Below, piece after piece: positions 8,532 to 16,895 of a DNA stretch of 38,307 nt. The stretch spans positions 1 through 38,307 of the forward strand of contig CAJWWK010000018.1 in the NCBI GenBank assembly GCA_913048295.1, in the 5' to 3' direction. Below the pieces are notes generated by a model. The model was not told the DNA's origin, made no database searches, and worked only from the letters and a program-made list of their open reading frames with translations. Source of the stretch: an uncultured Dehalococcoidia bacterium (GTDB taxonomy: Bacteria > Chloroflexota > Dehalococcoidia > Lucifugimonadales > Lucifugimonadaceae). The number at the start of each line of letters is the position of its first letter. Position 1 is the first letter of the stretch. Made by a program: the position numbers and the translations under genes.

Positions 8532-9005
8532 CTAACTGGCAGCTTCGACCTGGGCCTTCACGTCGTCGAAAGGAGGAAGATCGGAAGGGGCGTCCGACAG
8601 CCACTTCCAGGCGATGTTGCCATCGCTTCCAATCACAAACACCGAACGACGCGCGGCCGTGTAGCCGTCCATACCGGCGAAGTTCGGCCACGCAACATCG
8701 TAATCGTTGATAGTCGCTTGCCCGTAGTCACTCAGGATCGGGAAGGGAATGCGGTTCGCATCCTTGAACGCACCGTTGGCAAAACGACCGTCGATCGAAA
8801 TGCCGACAACCTCGGCGTTAAGCGCCGAATAGTCGGCAAGCGCGTCCCGGAACGTACACAACTCCTCGGCACAGACCCCGCTGAAGGCAGCCGGGAAGAA
8901 CGCAACCACTACTCGTTTGCCGCTCAGGCTACTCAAACCGAACTCGTTCCCATCGGTGTCGAGCAAGTTGAAGTCAGGTGCCCTGGAACCCACGTCTGCA
9001 GACAT
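8532..9005 (-). CDS. Peroxiredoxin (AhpC/TSA family, AhpE/Bcp-like)
   Basis: The 157-residue thiol peroxidase reduces H2O2 or organic hydroperoxides. The active-site stretch FFPAAFSGVCAEELC (residues 36-50) carries the peroxidatic Cys45 in the AhpE-style PAAFxxxC context; Cys50 five residues later could be the resolving cysteine, as in atypical Bcp enzymes. The start APDFNLLDTDG and the later GISIDG are family features, and the length is normal. It follows the alcohol dehydrogenase on the same strand after 63 bases and ends at a good terminator, so the two may be cotranscribed. Its reductant could be the thioredoxin at 37621, though that is only an inference. Confidence 0.92.
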   Translation of the reverse strand: MSADVGSRAPDFNLLDTDGNEFGLSSLSGKRVVVAFFPAAFSGVCAEELCTFRDALADYSALNAEVVGISIDGRFANGAFKDANRIPFPILSDYGQATINDYDVAWPNFAGMDGYTAARRSVFVIGSDGNIAWKWLSDAPSDLPPFDDVKAQVEAAS

Positions 9006-9068
9006 ATAAAACCCCTTAAAAAGTGCTAAAGCGCGTTAAGTATCGATCAGATTATGCCATCGGAATGC

Positions 9069-10034
9069 TTAGAAAGACATTGCGATCTTAATTACGCCAT
9101 CCTCCCGCAGCCGGTACATCTCGAATGCCTCCTGTGCTTCTGTGAAGTTCATATCGTGGGATTTCAGAACACCAGGGTCGATCCAGCCCCGTTCTTTCAG
9201 CGCGACAATTTCGCGAATTTCTTTCACCGGCTCATCGGTCGCGGCGATCACTGTGGCGTTGATCTGAATGTTTTTACCCATCAACTCGCGATGATCGAAC
9301 ATTACTTTTACCGGATCAACCAGGCTGAACGAAATGATCTGCCCTTCGTCCCTCACGAGTCCGACTGCGATGCCAAGACCTTCCCGGTTTCCACTGGCGT
9401 CGACTACGACGTCGAATAAATTGCCGGCCGTTATTTCCGTAGCTGCTTCCTGAACGTTCTCATTGGTCGCGTTGATTGTGTGGGTTGCACCTAGCTCCAT
9501 GGATTTTCGACAGCGGTACTCTTCGAGATCGATCCCGACCACCTGCTGCGCCCCCTGCCGCTCGGCGATCATGGTGAAGGTGAGGCCAATGCCACCCTGG
9601 CCGATTATCGCGATTTTCTTGCCCATGAGATTGCCCCAGTGCTTTGCTGAATACAGGGCCGTGCCGGAATGCTGGCACATTACCCATTCGGACAGGTCAC
9701 CCCATTCCGGCAGCTTTATCAGGCGGTCGGCAGTCTGCACAGCCTGTTCCTGCATCCCCGCAACATCGCGCGGGATCACGATTACCCGCTGGCCCTCCCC
9801 GTAGCCCGCATCACGACTTTCCACAACAACTCCAGCGCACTCATGCATCGGGGCCCCGGGAACGAAGGGGTAGTCTTCCTCTGGGAGTTCGGCGTCGTAT
9901 TCAAGATAGATATCACTCCCGCACACCGAGAGTGCCTCGAGCTTGACCCGGACCTCGTTCTCTTCGAGCGGTCCTGGCTCGGGGACATCTAAAAATTCGA
10001 TCTTTCGACGGGCTACAACTCTGGCTGCTTTCAC
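9069..10034 (-). CDS. Zinc-type alcohol dehydrogenase (MDR family)
   Basis: A 321-residue medium-chain dehydrogenase/reductase likely oxidising a polyol or sugar alcohol with NAD(P). Catalytic-zinc residues are Cys38 (SVCGSD), His64-Glu65 (in GAPMHECAG; the usual GHE reads MHE) and probably Cys120. The Rossmann loop is IIGQGGIG (133-140), and acidic Asp155-range residues suggest NAD. The structural-zinc lobe with four cysteines is missing, making the protein shorter than classical ADH, as in some sorbitol/threonine-dehydrogenase relatives. I chose GTG at 10032-10034, where AAAGAGG precedes and homology begins; an upstream in-frame start would add 32 basic residues with no family likeness. It is divergent from the enolase-superfamily operon, with a shared 187-base spacer. 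Confidence 0.88.
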   Translation of the reverse strand: MKAARVVARRKIEFLDVPEPGPLEENEVRVKLEALSVCGSDIYLEYDAELPEEDYPFVPGAPMHECAGVVVESRDAGYGEGQRVIVIPRDVAGMQEQAVQTADRLIKLPEWGDLSEWVMCQHSGTALYSAKHWGNLMGKKIAIIGQGGIGLTFTMIAERQGAQQVVGIDLEEYRCRKSMELGATHTINATNENVQEAATEITAGNLFDVVVDASGNREGLGIAVGLVRDEGQIISFSLVDPVKVMFDHRELMGKNIQINATVIAATDEPVKEIREIVALKERGWIDPGVLKSHDMNFTEAQEAFEMYRLREDGVIKIAMSF

Positions 10035-10221
10035 TGGTTCCTCTTTGCGGGGTTCGCGTGTACTTTGTCTGACTGATCTCAGGGGTTGTCGGGTTCGGAT
10101 CGGACCGACGCCACGAAATTCTAACCCCAACCCGGCGTATACTCGGCCCCCATCTGACCGGAATCGGCAGCGATAGGCCGGATATCGTCAGGGTTCAAAT
10201 CGCACAAGGTAGTCGTTTAGC
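10035..10221. promoter_or_regulatory. Divergent intergenic region, probable paired promoters
   Basis: This 187-base spacer separates the alcohol dehydrogenase (minus) from the dehydratase operon (plus), so both promoters should lie here. A plus-strand -10-like TATACT is at 10138-10143 and a minus-strand TAGAAT at 10119-10124, but neither has a convincing -35 box at 17 bases. I see no operator with clear dyad symmetry. Confidence 0.35.
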
Positions 10222-11553
10222 GTGAAAATCAAACACATCGAGACTGTCCGCGTAAGCGACCCGGCCGACGTTATATGGGTCAGGATCCATACGGATACCG
10301 GTCTTATTGGTCTGGGTGAAACCTGGTACGCGTCGAAAACGGTCGAATCGGCGGTTCACGACCACTTCGCGCCGCTGATTGTCGGGCGCGACCCGTTTGC
10401 GATAGAGCGCCACTGGCTGAACATGTTCAGGTTGTCGGACCACGCCGGATATGGTGGTGCCGAGCTGAGGGCAATCTCGGCAATCGACATGGCCCTCTGG
10501 GACATCAAGGGACAGGCAGCAGGCGTACCGGTCTACGAGCTCCTGGGGGGCGCGGTCCGCAAGAAAATCCGCGTATACGCCACCGGAGCACCTTTCGTGG
10601 GTGCCGGTGATCTGGCCAGAGAGTTGATCGACGACGGCATGATCGCAATGAAGATGGGGCCGACCATCCCGGTCGCGACGCCGTCGGAAGGGCAGTACCT
10701 GTCTTCGAAAGACCTCGACCTTGCACTGCAACCGTTCAGAGACGTGCGTGACGCGGTGGGCGACGGCATCAAAATCGCCAACGATGGGCATGGAAAATGG
10801 GCCCTGCCAGTTGCGATCCAGATCGCCAAGGCGATGGAACCGCTCGACATCATGTGGCAGGAAGACCTGATGCCGCTGCTGAACCCGGACGCCCTAAGGC
10901 AGCTGCAAGATGCCACAAGCACGCCCGTATGCATCTCCGAGCGGCTACTCACCAGATGGCAGTTCCGTGAATTTATCGAGAACGGATCTGCACAGATCGT
11001 AATGCCCGATCTGATCTGGACAGGGGGAATTAGCGAAACTCATCGCATCGCGATCATGGCATCGGCGCACCAGGTGCCGGTCGCACCGCACGACGCCACG
11101 GGGCCGGTCAACATCTTCGCCTGCGCACACATCTGCATGAACTCGCCAAACGCAATGATCATGGAGCACGTACGTCCCTACCTGTACGGCTGGTACGGCG
11201 ATTTCGTCGACCCTCTTCCTCCCATCGAACACGGATGGCTCAGTGCTCCCCAGAATCCCGGTATAGGCACCCGCCTACGGCCCGAAGTACTCGAACGCTC
11301 CGACTGCGAGACGCGGGTGACCGATGAATCCGTGGCTATTCCCGGCATGAATGACGAAGGCTGGACGGGCCGCGAATACTTTTCCGATGGAATGTGGACG
11401 GAAATGGAAGAGATAATGAAATTCCGTTCACTCGGTTATTCGGATGCAGGACGGCTTTCGCCCGGCGAGGGCGACGCTCCAACCGGCGGCCCGGGCGGCG
11501 GCATCGCAACCTGGTACAAAGACGGTGAACCGGATAAAGGAGGTGACGAATGA
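10222..11553 (+). CDS. Enolase-superfamily dehydratase, galactonate/mannonate-dehydratase-like (paralogue 1)
   Basis: The 443-residue protein has the enolase N-terminal capping domain and a TIM barrel. Every residue of the GalD-type active site is in place: metal ligands Asp188, Glu214 and Glu240; acid/base His190 in NDGHGKW; His290-Asp291 in VAPHD; and Glu315 in MIMEH. The spacing is five residues off E. coli DgoD (D183, H185, E209, E235, H285, E310). It should dehydrate a sugar acid to a 2-keto-3-deoxy acid, but the substrate is not readable. The start is GTG. It overlaps paralogue 2 by four bases (ATGA). The C-terminus has a long Gly/Pro-rich tail absent from paralogue 2. Confidence 0.88.
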   Translation: MKIKHIETVRVSDPADVIWVRIHTDTGLIGLGETWYASKTVESAVHDHFAPLIVGRDPFAIERHWLNMFRLSDHAGYGGAELRAISAIDMALWDIKGQAAGVPVYELLGGAVRKKIRVYATGAPFVGAGDLARELIDDGMIAMKMGPTIPVATPSEGQYLSSKDLDLALQPFRDVRDAVGDGIKIANDGHGKWALPVAIQIAKAMEPLDIMWQEDLMPLLNPDALRQLQDATSTPVCISERLLTRWQFREFIENGSAQIVMPDLIWTGGISETHRIAIMASAHQVPVAPHDATGPVNIFACAHICMNSPNAMIMEHVRPYLYGWYGDFVDPLPPIEHGWLSAPQNPGIGTRLRPEVLERSDCETRVTDESVAIPGMNDEGWTGREYFSDGMWTEMEEIMKFRSLGYSDAGRLSPGEGDAPTGGPGGGIATWYKDGEPDKGGDE

Positions 11554-12809
11554 TCATCTCCAAAATCGAAACGATTCGGGTCGGCCAGTTCCCAGACTTG
11601 ATCTTTGTACAGGTCCACACCGACACTGGCCTTATCGGTCTGGGTGAGACCTGGTACGCTGCCTCGACCGTCGAATCGGCCATCCACGATCACTTTGGAC
11701 CGCTTCTGATCGGGCGTGATCCGGCCGAGATAGAGCGCCACTGGCAGACGATGTTCCGCCTTTCCGATCACGCCGGGTACGGCGGAGCCGAACTCAGAGC
11801 AATATCGGCCCTCGACGTGGCCCTCTGGGACATCAAGGGTCAGACGCTACAGATGCCGATTTTTGAGATTATTGGGGGCGGCACGCGGCACCGGATCAGG
11901 GTCTACAACACGCTCGGCGTCTATGGCGATATCACCGACGGGTACGACGTGTGGACCGATCCGGTGGGAGTGGCAAAACGGCTGCTTGACGAGGGCATCA
12001 CCGGAATGAAGATGTCGCCAACCGATTTCATTGCGAGGGAGTCCGACGGGCAGCTTCTGTTCAAAGACGACCTCGAGTGGGCGCTCCGCCCACTCCGCGA
12101 GATCCGGGACAAGTTAGGCATGGATATCGAAGTTGCAAACGATGCCCACGGCAAGTGGAACCTTCCTAACGCGATTAAGATCGTCCGAGAGATGGAACCC
12201 CTGCGCCCGATGTGGCACGAGGAGCTCATTTCGCCGCTGAACGAAGAAGCGCATGCAAGGCTGCAGTCAGCCACCTCGACTCCGATCGCGGCGGCAGAGC
12301 GCCTGATGACCCGGTACCAGCACCGCCGTTTTATCGAATCGTCAGCAGCTCGAATTACGATGCCCGACCTCACATGGACGGGCGGAATCTCGGAAGTAAT
12401 GAAAATCGCGATCCTCGCATCGGTTCACCAGATGCCGATCGCCCCACACGATTGCGTTGGTCCCGTAAACATGCTCGCCTGCGCACACATTGCGATGGCC
12501 ACGCCAAACGTGATGATCATGGAATACAACCGGGCGATGCACCTCGGCTGGTACCGCGACTTTATCGAGCCGGATTTCGTGATAGAAAGCGGATTCCTGA
12601 TGGCCCCAACCGAGCCCGGCCTGGGAACTCACTTGAAAGCATCAGTTCGTGAACGTACCGACGCGACGGTCCGGACCAGCGACGAAAGAGCCGAGTCGTG
12701 GCTGATGTCGCGGCAGCGCTACACCTATCCTCCACCCGAAATTCAAGACGACTTTATTGAAAGCACCGAGCGCCGAAAAGCCGGATCAGAAGCCGTTTAT
12801 TACGACTGA
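11550..12809 (+). CDS. Enolase-superfamily dehydratase, galactonate/mannonate-dehydratase-like (paralogue 2)
   Basis: This 419-residue tandem paralogue shares near-identical stretches with the preceding gene (for example TDTGLIGLGETWYA and AGYGGAELRAISA). The active site is complete: Asp198, His200 (NDAHGKW), Glu224, Glu250, His300-Asp301 (IAPHD) and Glu325. Compared with paralogue 1 it has a 10-residue insertion around 122-135 in the barrel, a region that often shapes specificity, and Ala in place of Ser before the third metal Glu. A strong Shine-Dalgarno AAAGGAGGTGA precedes the ATG. The ATGA overlap with paralogue 1 shows cotranslation. The two products may act on different epimers or form a mixed oligomer; this is inference. 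Confidence 0.9.
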   Translation: MIISKIETIRVGQFPDLIFVQVHTDTGLIGLGETWYAASTVESAIHDHFGPLLIGRDPAEIERHWQTMFRLSDHAGYGGAELRAISALDVALWDIKGQTLQMPIFEIIGGGTRHRIRVYNTLGVYGDITDGYDVWTDPVGVAKRLLDEGITGMKMSPTDFIARESDGQLLFKDDLEWALRPLREIRDKLGMDIEVANDAHGKWNLPNAIKIVREMEPLRPMWHEELISPLNEEAHARLQSATSTPIAAAERLMTRYQHRRFIESSAARITMPDLTWTGGISEVMKIAILASVHQMPIAPHDCVGPVNMLACAHIAMATPNVMIMEYNRAMHLGWYRDFIEPDFVIESGFLMAPTEPGLGTHLKASVRERTDATVRTSDERAESWLMSRQRYTYPPPEIQDDFIESTERRKAGSEAVYYD

Positions 12810-12864
12810 ATCCGGCTCCGTTCGGGATGTCCGAAGTCGAAAGCAAGACACTGAGAAATGACTG

Positions 12865-13938
12865 ATGCCGACCAAAAGTGAAAAAAAGCGAATCATTTTT
12901 ATTGGTGCCGGAGCTGTCGGCTCGTATATCGGCGGATGGCTGTCCCACACCGGACACGATGTAACGATGGTCGATATGTGGGACGAGCAGGTCGAAACGA
13001 TTCGCAGAAACGGATTGCAGGTGAACGGTCCCCACGACCCTTTCATTGCCCGACCGACAATGTTTCACCTCCACGAAAACGAACTTGTGGCCCGCCAGGA
13101 CCAGTTCGATATCGGATTCGTTGCCGTGAAGGCCTACGATACTTCCTGGGCAGCAACTTTTATCAACGGGTTTGTGAAGCCCGACGGTTACATCGTTTCG
13201 TCTCAGAACACCTGGACTGACCCCGCAATGGCAGCTGCGGTCGGTGCTGATCGCGCCGTTGGGCTGGTGATGTCGAGCATCAGCGTCGCGTCGTGGGAAG
13301 CTGGAGTGGTAGGGCGCTCCGGCGAGACTCGCAGGCGCGATCACGGCCACCTCGTGTTCAGGGCGGGTAATCACGACGGCAGCGACACGCCGCGTCTTCA
13401 TCAACTCATCGACATTCTTGACCCACTCGACGGTGGCAAAGTGACGACCAACCTCTGGGGAGAACGGTGGGCCAAGCTCTGCCAGAACTCGATGGGTAAT
13501 CCGGTAGCTGCTGCCAGCGGAATGGGAATAGCCGATCTGAACAAGCACGCCCGTGGCCGAGAACTGCAGATTCGACTGGCGCAGGAATGCGCAGAAGTAG
13601 GCCTGGCACTGGGCCACAAAGTAGAGAATTTCGGTGGAAGACCTGCCGGCGAGTGGGCTGGCGCTTCAAAGGGCGATGTATTCGAAGTACTCGATGCCGC
13701 CCTTGCAGAAAACATTTCAGGCGCGAACTGGCGCCCGTCGATGGCACAGGACACGGCCAAGGGCCGCCCGACCGAGATCTACCAGATGAATGGTTTTGTG
13801 TGTCAACAGGGGGCGACGGTCGGTGTGGAAACGCCGGTTAATGCAGCCATAACAGACGTGATTCGGGCGATTGATGCTCGCGAAGTCGAAGCCGAATACG
13901 AAAACGTGGAACGAGTTCTGACGGCCGCCGGGTACTAA
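12865..13938 (+). CDS. Ketopantoate reductase-like dehydrogenase (ApbA/PanE family)
   Basis: The 357-residue NAD(P)-dependent 2-ketoacid reductase family member has the dinucleotide loop IFIGAGAVGS (11-20), the ketopantoate-reductase catalytic pair Lys204-xxx-Asn208 (AKLCQNSMGNP) and the C-terminal GRPTEIYQMNG motif that normally binds substrate in PanE. It is about 50 residues longer than E. coli PanE. It follows the two dehydratases on the same strand after 55 bases. This context suggests it works on a 2-keto-3-deoxy or branched keto acid from their pathway rather than on ketopantoate for CoA synthesis; the sequence alone cannot decide. The ATG is preceded by a modest GAGAAAT. Confidence 0.85.
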   Translation: MPTKSEKKRIIFIGAGAVGSYIGGWLSHTGHDVTMVDMWDEQVETIRRNGLQVNGPHDPFIARPTMFHLHENELVARQDQFDIGFVAVKAYDTSWAATFINGFVKPDGYIVSSQNTWTDPAMAAAVGADRAVGLVMSSISVASWEAGVVGRSGETRRRDHGHLVFRAGNHDGSDTPRLHQLIDILDPLDGGKVTTNLWGERWAKLCQNSMGNPVAAASGMGIADLNKHARGRELQIRLAQECAEVGLALGHKVENFGGRPAGEWAGASKGDVFEVLDAALAENISGANWRPSMAQDTAKGRPTEIYQMNGFVCQQGATVGVETPVNAAITDVIRAIDAREVEAEYENVERVLTAAGY

Positions 13939-14034
13939 TTAGATAGTGAATTTCTGATTAATCCATCATCTTTATGACTTCGAGTCAGGCCTTTTCAGCG
14001 GGATTCGGGTAGCCTTTCTCAGGCGTCACTTCAC

Positions 14035-14049
14035 GGTGAATTTTTCACC
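14035..14049. repeat. Short inverted repeat upstream of dinG-like gene
   Basis: GGTGAA (14035-14040) and TTCACC (14044-14049) form a perfect 6-bp inverted repeat with a 3-base spacer, 24 bases before the TTG start. It could be a small leader hairpin or a chance palindrome. The rest of the 134-base spacer shows nothing I recognise. Confidence 0.3.
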
Positions 14050-14072
14050 AACAGTTCAAAAAACACGGGCAA

Positions 14073-16895
14073 TTGACAGGAATTCGAGACGACATACTCA
14101 TCTCGCTCGATCTCGAAACTACGGGGACGAATGCGAAATCCGATCACATCATCGAGGTCGGCGCGGTCAAGTTCCGCGGCGATGAACAGATCGACACTTT
14201 CAGTGAGCTGGTCAACCCTCATCGCAGGCTTTCGAGCTTCATCGTCGGTCTGACCGGTATAAGCCAGTCTGAAGTCGATTCTGCACCCGATTGGGATGAG
14301 GTCAGACCCAAACTTGCTCAATTTATTTCAGGCGTTCCGATAATCGGGCACAACGTCGGATTCGATGTGTCGTTCCTGAGATCGCACAAGGTGTTTCCAG
14401 ACGGCGTATACGACACCATGTCGATGTCGGAAATAGCGCTTCCCGCTGGGCCCGAATACAGCCTGGGCCGATTATCACAGCGCTTCGGATTTTCGCACGA
14501 CAACCCACACCGTGCGCTCTCCGACGCCCTTGTTACCAGGGACCTGTTCCTGCACTTACTCGATCTGATAGAGAAATTCGAGCGGCCTGTACTGGAGCAG
14601 GTGAAAGCGCTGGGGTCATATGCCCACACACCGCTCGGCCAACTCGTGTCGCGCGTACTCGATTCCGACGATTCGGCACTGCTCCCGACCAGCGACAACC
14701 TGACCGGAATCGATCCGAAAGAACTCTCTCAACGTCTTCGCTCCGCTGGCAAAAACCCATCGGTTGAGCCACATAAATATGAAGAGAAAGAGCAGGGCAT
14801 TTCCGGGGCGATCGAGGAGATATTCGGCGAAGGCGGATCACTTGAAAAATCATTGCCTGGCTTCGAATCGCGCCCCGAGCAGGTCGAAATGGCCAGTGCA
14901 GTCACCGCGGCAGTCGAAAATGGCGAACACCTTGCGGTCGAGGCCGGCACCGGCGTTGGAAAATCGCTTGCCTACCTGCTCCCGTCTGTACTTCACGCGA
15001 TCCGCACCGGCGGCAAAGTAATGATCTCGACAAACACGATCAACCTCCAGGAGCAGCTGATCGGCAAGGATGTTGAGATAACCCGCGCCGTCCTGGCCGA
15101 ATTCGGGGAGTCCCCCGACCAGATGCGAGCCGCCCAGTTGAAAGGCAGGGCAAATTACCTGTGCTTCAAACGATGGCAGAACGCCGTGTTGCACACAGAG
15201 CCGAACGACACCGAATCGAAGGTCCTGTCAAAAATCCTCGTGTGGCTGAAGCAGACCGAGACGGGCGATCGCAACGAACTCGCACTGGGCAGGTTGATCC
15301 CCATGTTCACTCGGTACTCTGCGCAGGGGGCGGCCATGTGCCCATCGAACGAGGGCCCGTGTTTTCTTCGTAAAGCGCGCAATCAGGCCAACGGTTCAAA
15401 CGTGGTGATAATCAATCACGCGTTGTTGATGTCTGACATCGCGATGGGGGGTGGCCTGCTCCCCGACCACGATGTGCTGATTATCGATGAAGCCCATCAT
15501 CTCGAATCGGCAGCTACAACTCACCTCGGATTTTCTGTCAACCAGTTCCAGCTTGAGAACGAACTGCGCCAGCTAACCGGCAATCGTGGCGTCGTTGCGC
15601 GCCTGGCGCGGGTCATTTCGGAAGGAGAAGTCAACGCTCTCGACGCCTCGCCGAACATTGGCCTGCAGGCGAATGAAGCTGTCGATGCGGCAATCCAGAA
15701 CGCTGGCATGCTGTTCGATATGGCAACCGAAATCGCCGGAGCAGAGTCGCAGGGCCGACAGGCGGGCGCTGAACTTCGATTGACAGATGCGGTCCGGACT
15801 CAGCCGGTCTGGAGCGATTTTGAAATAGTGTGGGAGAACACGAATACCCGACTTCTGGAGGTCTCAGAGCATCTTGGGACGCTTTGCGAACAGGCTTCTG
15901 CGACCAAAGACTCTACGTCGGAGGGACTCGTACTGGACGCCTACGCAATCAAGGACTCAGTTGAATCGGCAGTCTCCTCACTCAGAGAAGTGGTCCCGGA
16001 GCCCAAAAACGACAGCGTTTACTGGCTCCGAACGCAGTCCGGTAATCGCGGAACCAGCATTAACGGGGCACCGCTCAACGTATCGGATAAATTGAACCAG
16101 GCACTGTTCAGTTCTGACAGGACGGTGATTCTCACCGGTGCGACTGTCGCCTACGAAAAGAGCTTCGAGCGATACCGGGCATCGATCGGTCTGGAAGGTG
16201 GCAGCGACCTGGTACTCGGATCGCCATTCGACTACGAAAAAAACGCGCTGATCGTGGTTCCCGAAGATATGCCCGAACCCGGCGCTGCAGGATTCGCCAG
16301 CTCAACCGCCGATGCACTGGTCGATATAGCCAGGGCAAGCGCGGCAGGTACCGACGGTAAAACCGGCAGGGTGCTTGCACTGTTCACTTCGATATCGGCG
16401 CTCGATAACGCAAGAAAGGCAATCACCCCGGTACTGAGCCAGATGGGCATAAGGGTTATCGCCCAGGGTTCAGGCGGGTCGCCGGCAAGAATCATGCGAA
16501 TGCTTGCTGATGAAGAGCCGACCATCGCTCTGGGAACAAGTAGCCTCTGGGAAGGCGTCGACCTGCAGGGAGCATCACTCGATGCGCTCGTGATGGCGCG
16601 GCTGCCGTTCCCAGTGCCAACCGACCCGATCGTGGCGGCACGCAGTGAGCAGTTTGAGGACGGCTTCCTGGAGTACAGCATCCCTGAGGCGGTACAGCGG
16701 TTCAGGCAGGGGTTTGGTCGGCTGATCAGATCACGGACCGACCGTGGGGCCTTCATAATCCTCGATAACAGAATTGTTTCAAAAAATTACGGTGTGAAGT
16801 TCCAGCGAGCGCTGCCGAAATGTACCGTGCGCCGGGTCAGCACCGAACGTCTTTATCCGCTGTTGGAAAGCTGGCGTAATGGGACAATTGAGTGA
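14073..16895 (+). CDS. dinG: DnaQ-like exonuclease / DinG-type superfamily 2 helicase fusion
   Basis: A 940-residue fusion. Residues 7-165 are a DEDDh 3'-5' exonuclease with all catalytic residues: Asp13 and Glu15 (DLETTG), Asp98 (GHNVGFD), His146 and Asp151 (HRALSD). Residues 265-935 are a DinG/XPD-type helicase: Walker A AGTGVGKS (291-298), DEAH at 472-475 and motif VI QGFGRLIRS. In the Fe-S region I find Cys364 (NYLC), Cys423 and Cys430, but not the fourth cysteine of the XPD/DinG cluster. Such fusions process or repair DNA. The start is TTG at 14073, the only usable start after a stop at 14037; no clear ribosome site. It overlaps the glycosylase gene by four bases. Confidence 0.92.
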   Translation: MTGIRDDILISLDLETTGTNAKSDHIIEVGAVKFRGDEQIDTFSELVNPHRRLSSFIVGLTGISQSEVDSAPDWDEVRPKLAQFISGVPIIGHNVGFDVSFLRSHKVFPDGVYDTMSMSEIALPAGPEYSLGRLSQRFGFSHDNPHRALSDALVTRDLFLHLLDLIEKFERPVLEQVKALGSYAHTPLGQLVSRVLDSDDSALLPTSDNLTGIDPKELSQRLRSAGKNPSVEPHKYEEKEQGISGAIEEIFGEGGSLEKSLPGFESRPEQVEMASAVTAAVENGEHLAVEAGTGVGKSLAYLLPSVLHAIRTGGKVMISTNTINLQEQLIGKDVEITRAVLAEFGESPDQMRAAQLKGRANYLCFKRWQNAVLHTEPNDTESKVLSKILVWLKQTETGDRNELALGRLIPMFTRYSAQGAAMCPSNEGPCFLRKARNQANGSNVVIINHALLMSDIAMGGGLLPDHDVLIIDEAHHLESAATTHLGFSVNQFQLENELRQLTGNRGVVARLARVISEGEVNALDASPNIGLQANEAVDAAIQNAGMLFDMATEIAGAESQGRQAGAELRLTDAVRTQPVWSDFEIVWENTNTRLLEVSEHLGTLCEQASATKDSTSEGLVLDAYAIKDSVESAVSSLREVVPEPKNDSVYWLRTQSGNRGTSINGAPLNVSDKLNQALFSSDRTVILTGATVAYEKSFERYRASIGLEGGSDLVLGSPFDYEKNALIVVPEDMPEPGAAGFASSTADALVDIARASAAGTDGKTGRVLALFTSISALDNARKAITPVLSQMGIRVIAQGSGGSPARIMRMLADEEPTIALGTSSLWEGVDLQGASLDALVMARLPFPVPTDPIVAARSEQFEDGFLEYSIPEAVQRFRQGFGRLIRSRTDRGAFIILDNRIVSKNYGVKFQRALPKCTVRRVSTERLYPLLESWRNGTIE

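Noticed and set aside
10035-10130. Upstream extension of the alcohol dehydrogenase by 32 residues
   Set aside because: The extra residues are basic and unlike MDR proteins; GTG 10034 has a good AAAGAGG site.
10185-10215. tRNA-like T-loop GGTTCAAATC upstream of the first dehydratase
   Set aside because: The flanking bases do not pair as a T stem, and no acceptor, D or anticodon arms are found.
12754-13617. Minus-strand open frame of 287 codons opposite the ketopantoate-reductase-like gene
   Set aside because: No recognisable domain; plus strand has a complete enzyme with catalytic residues.
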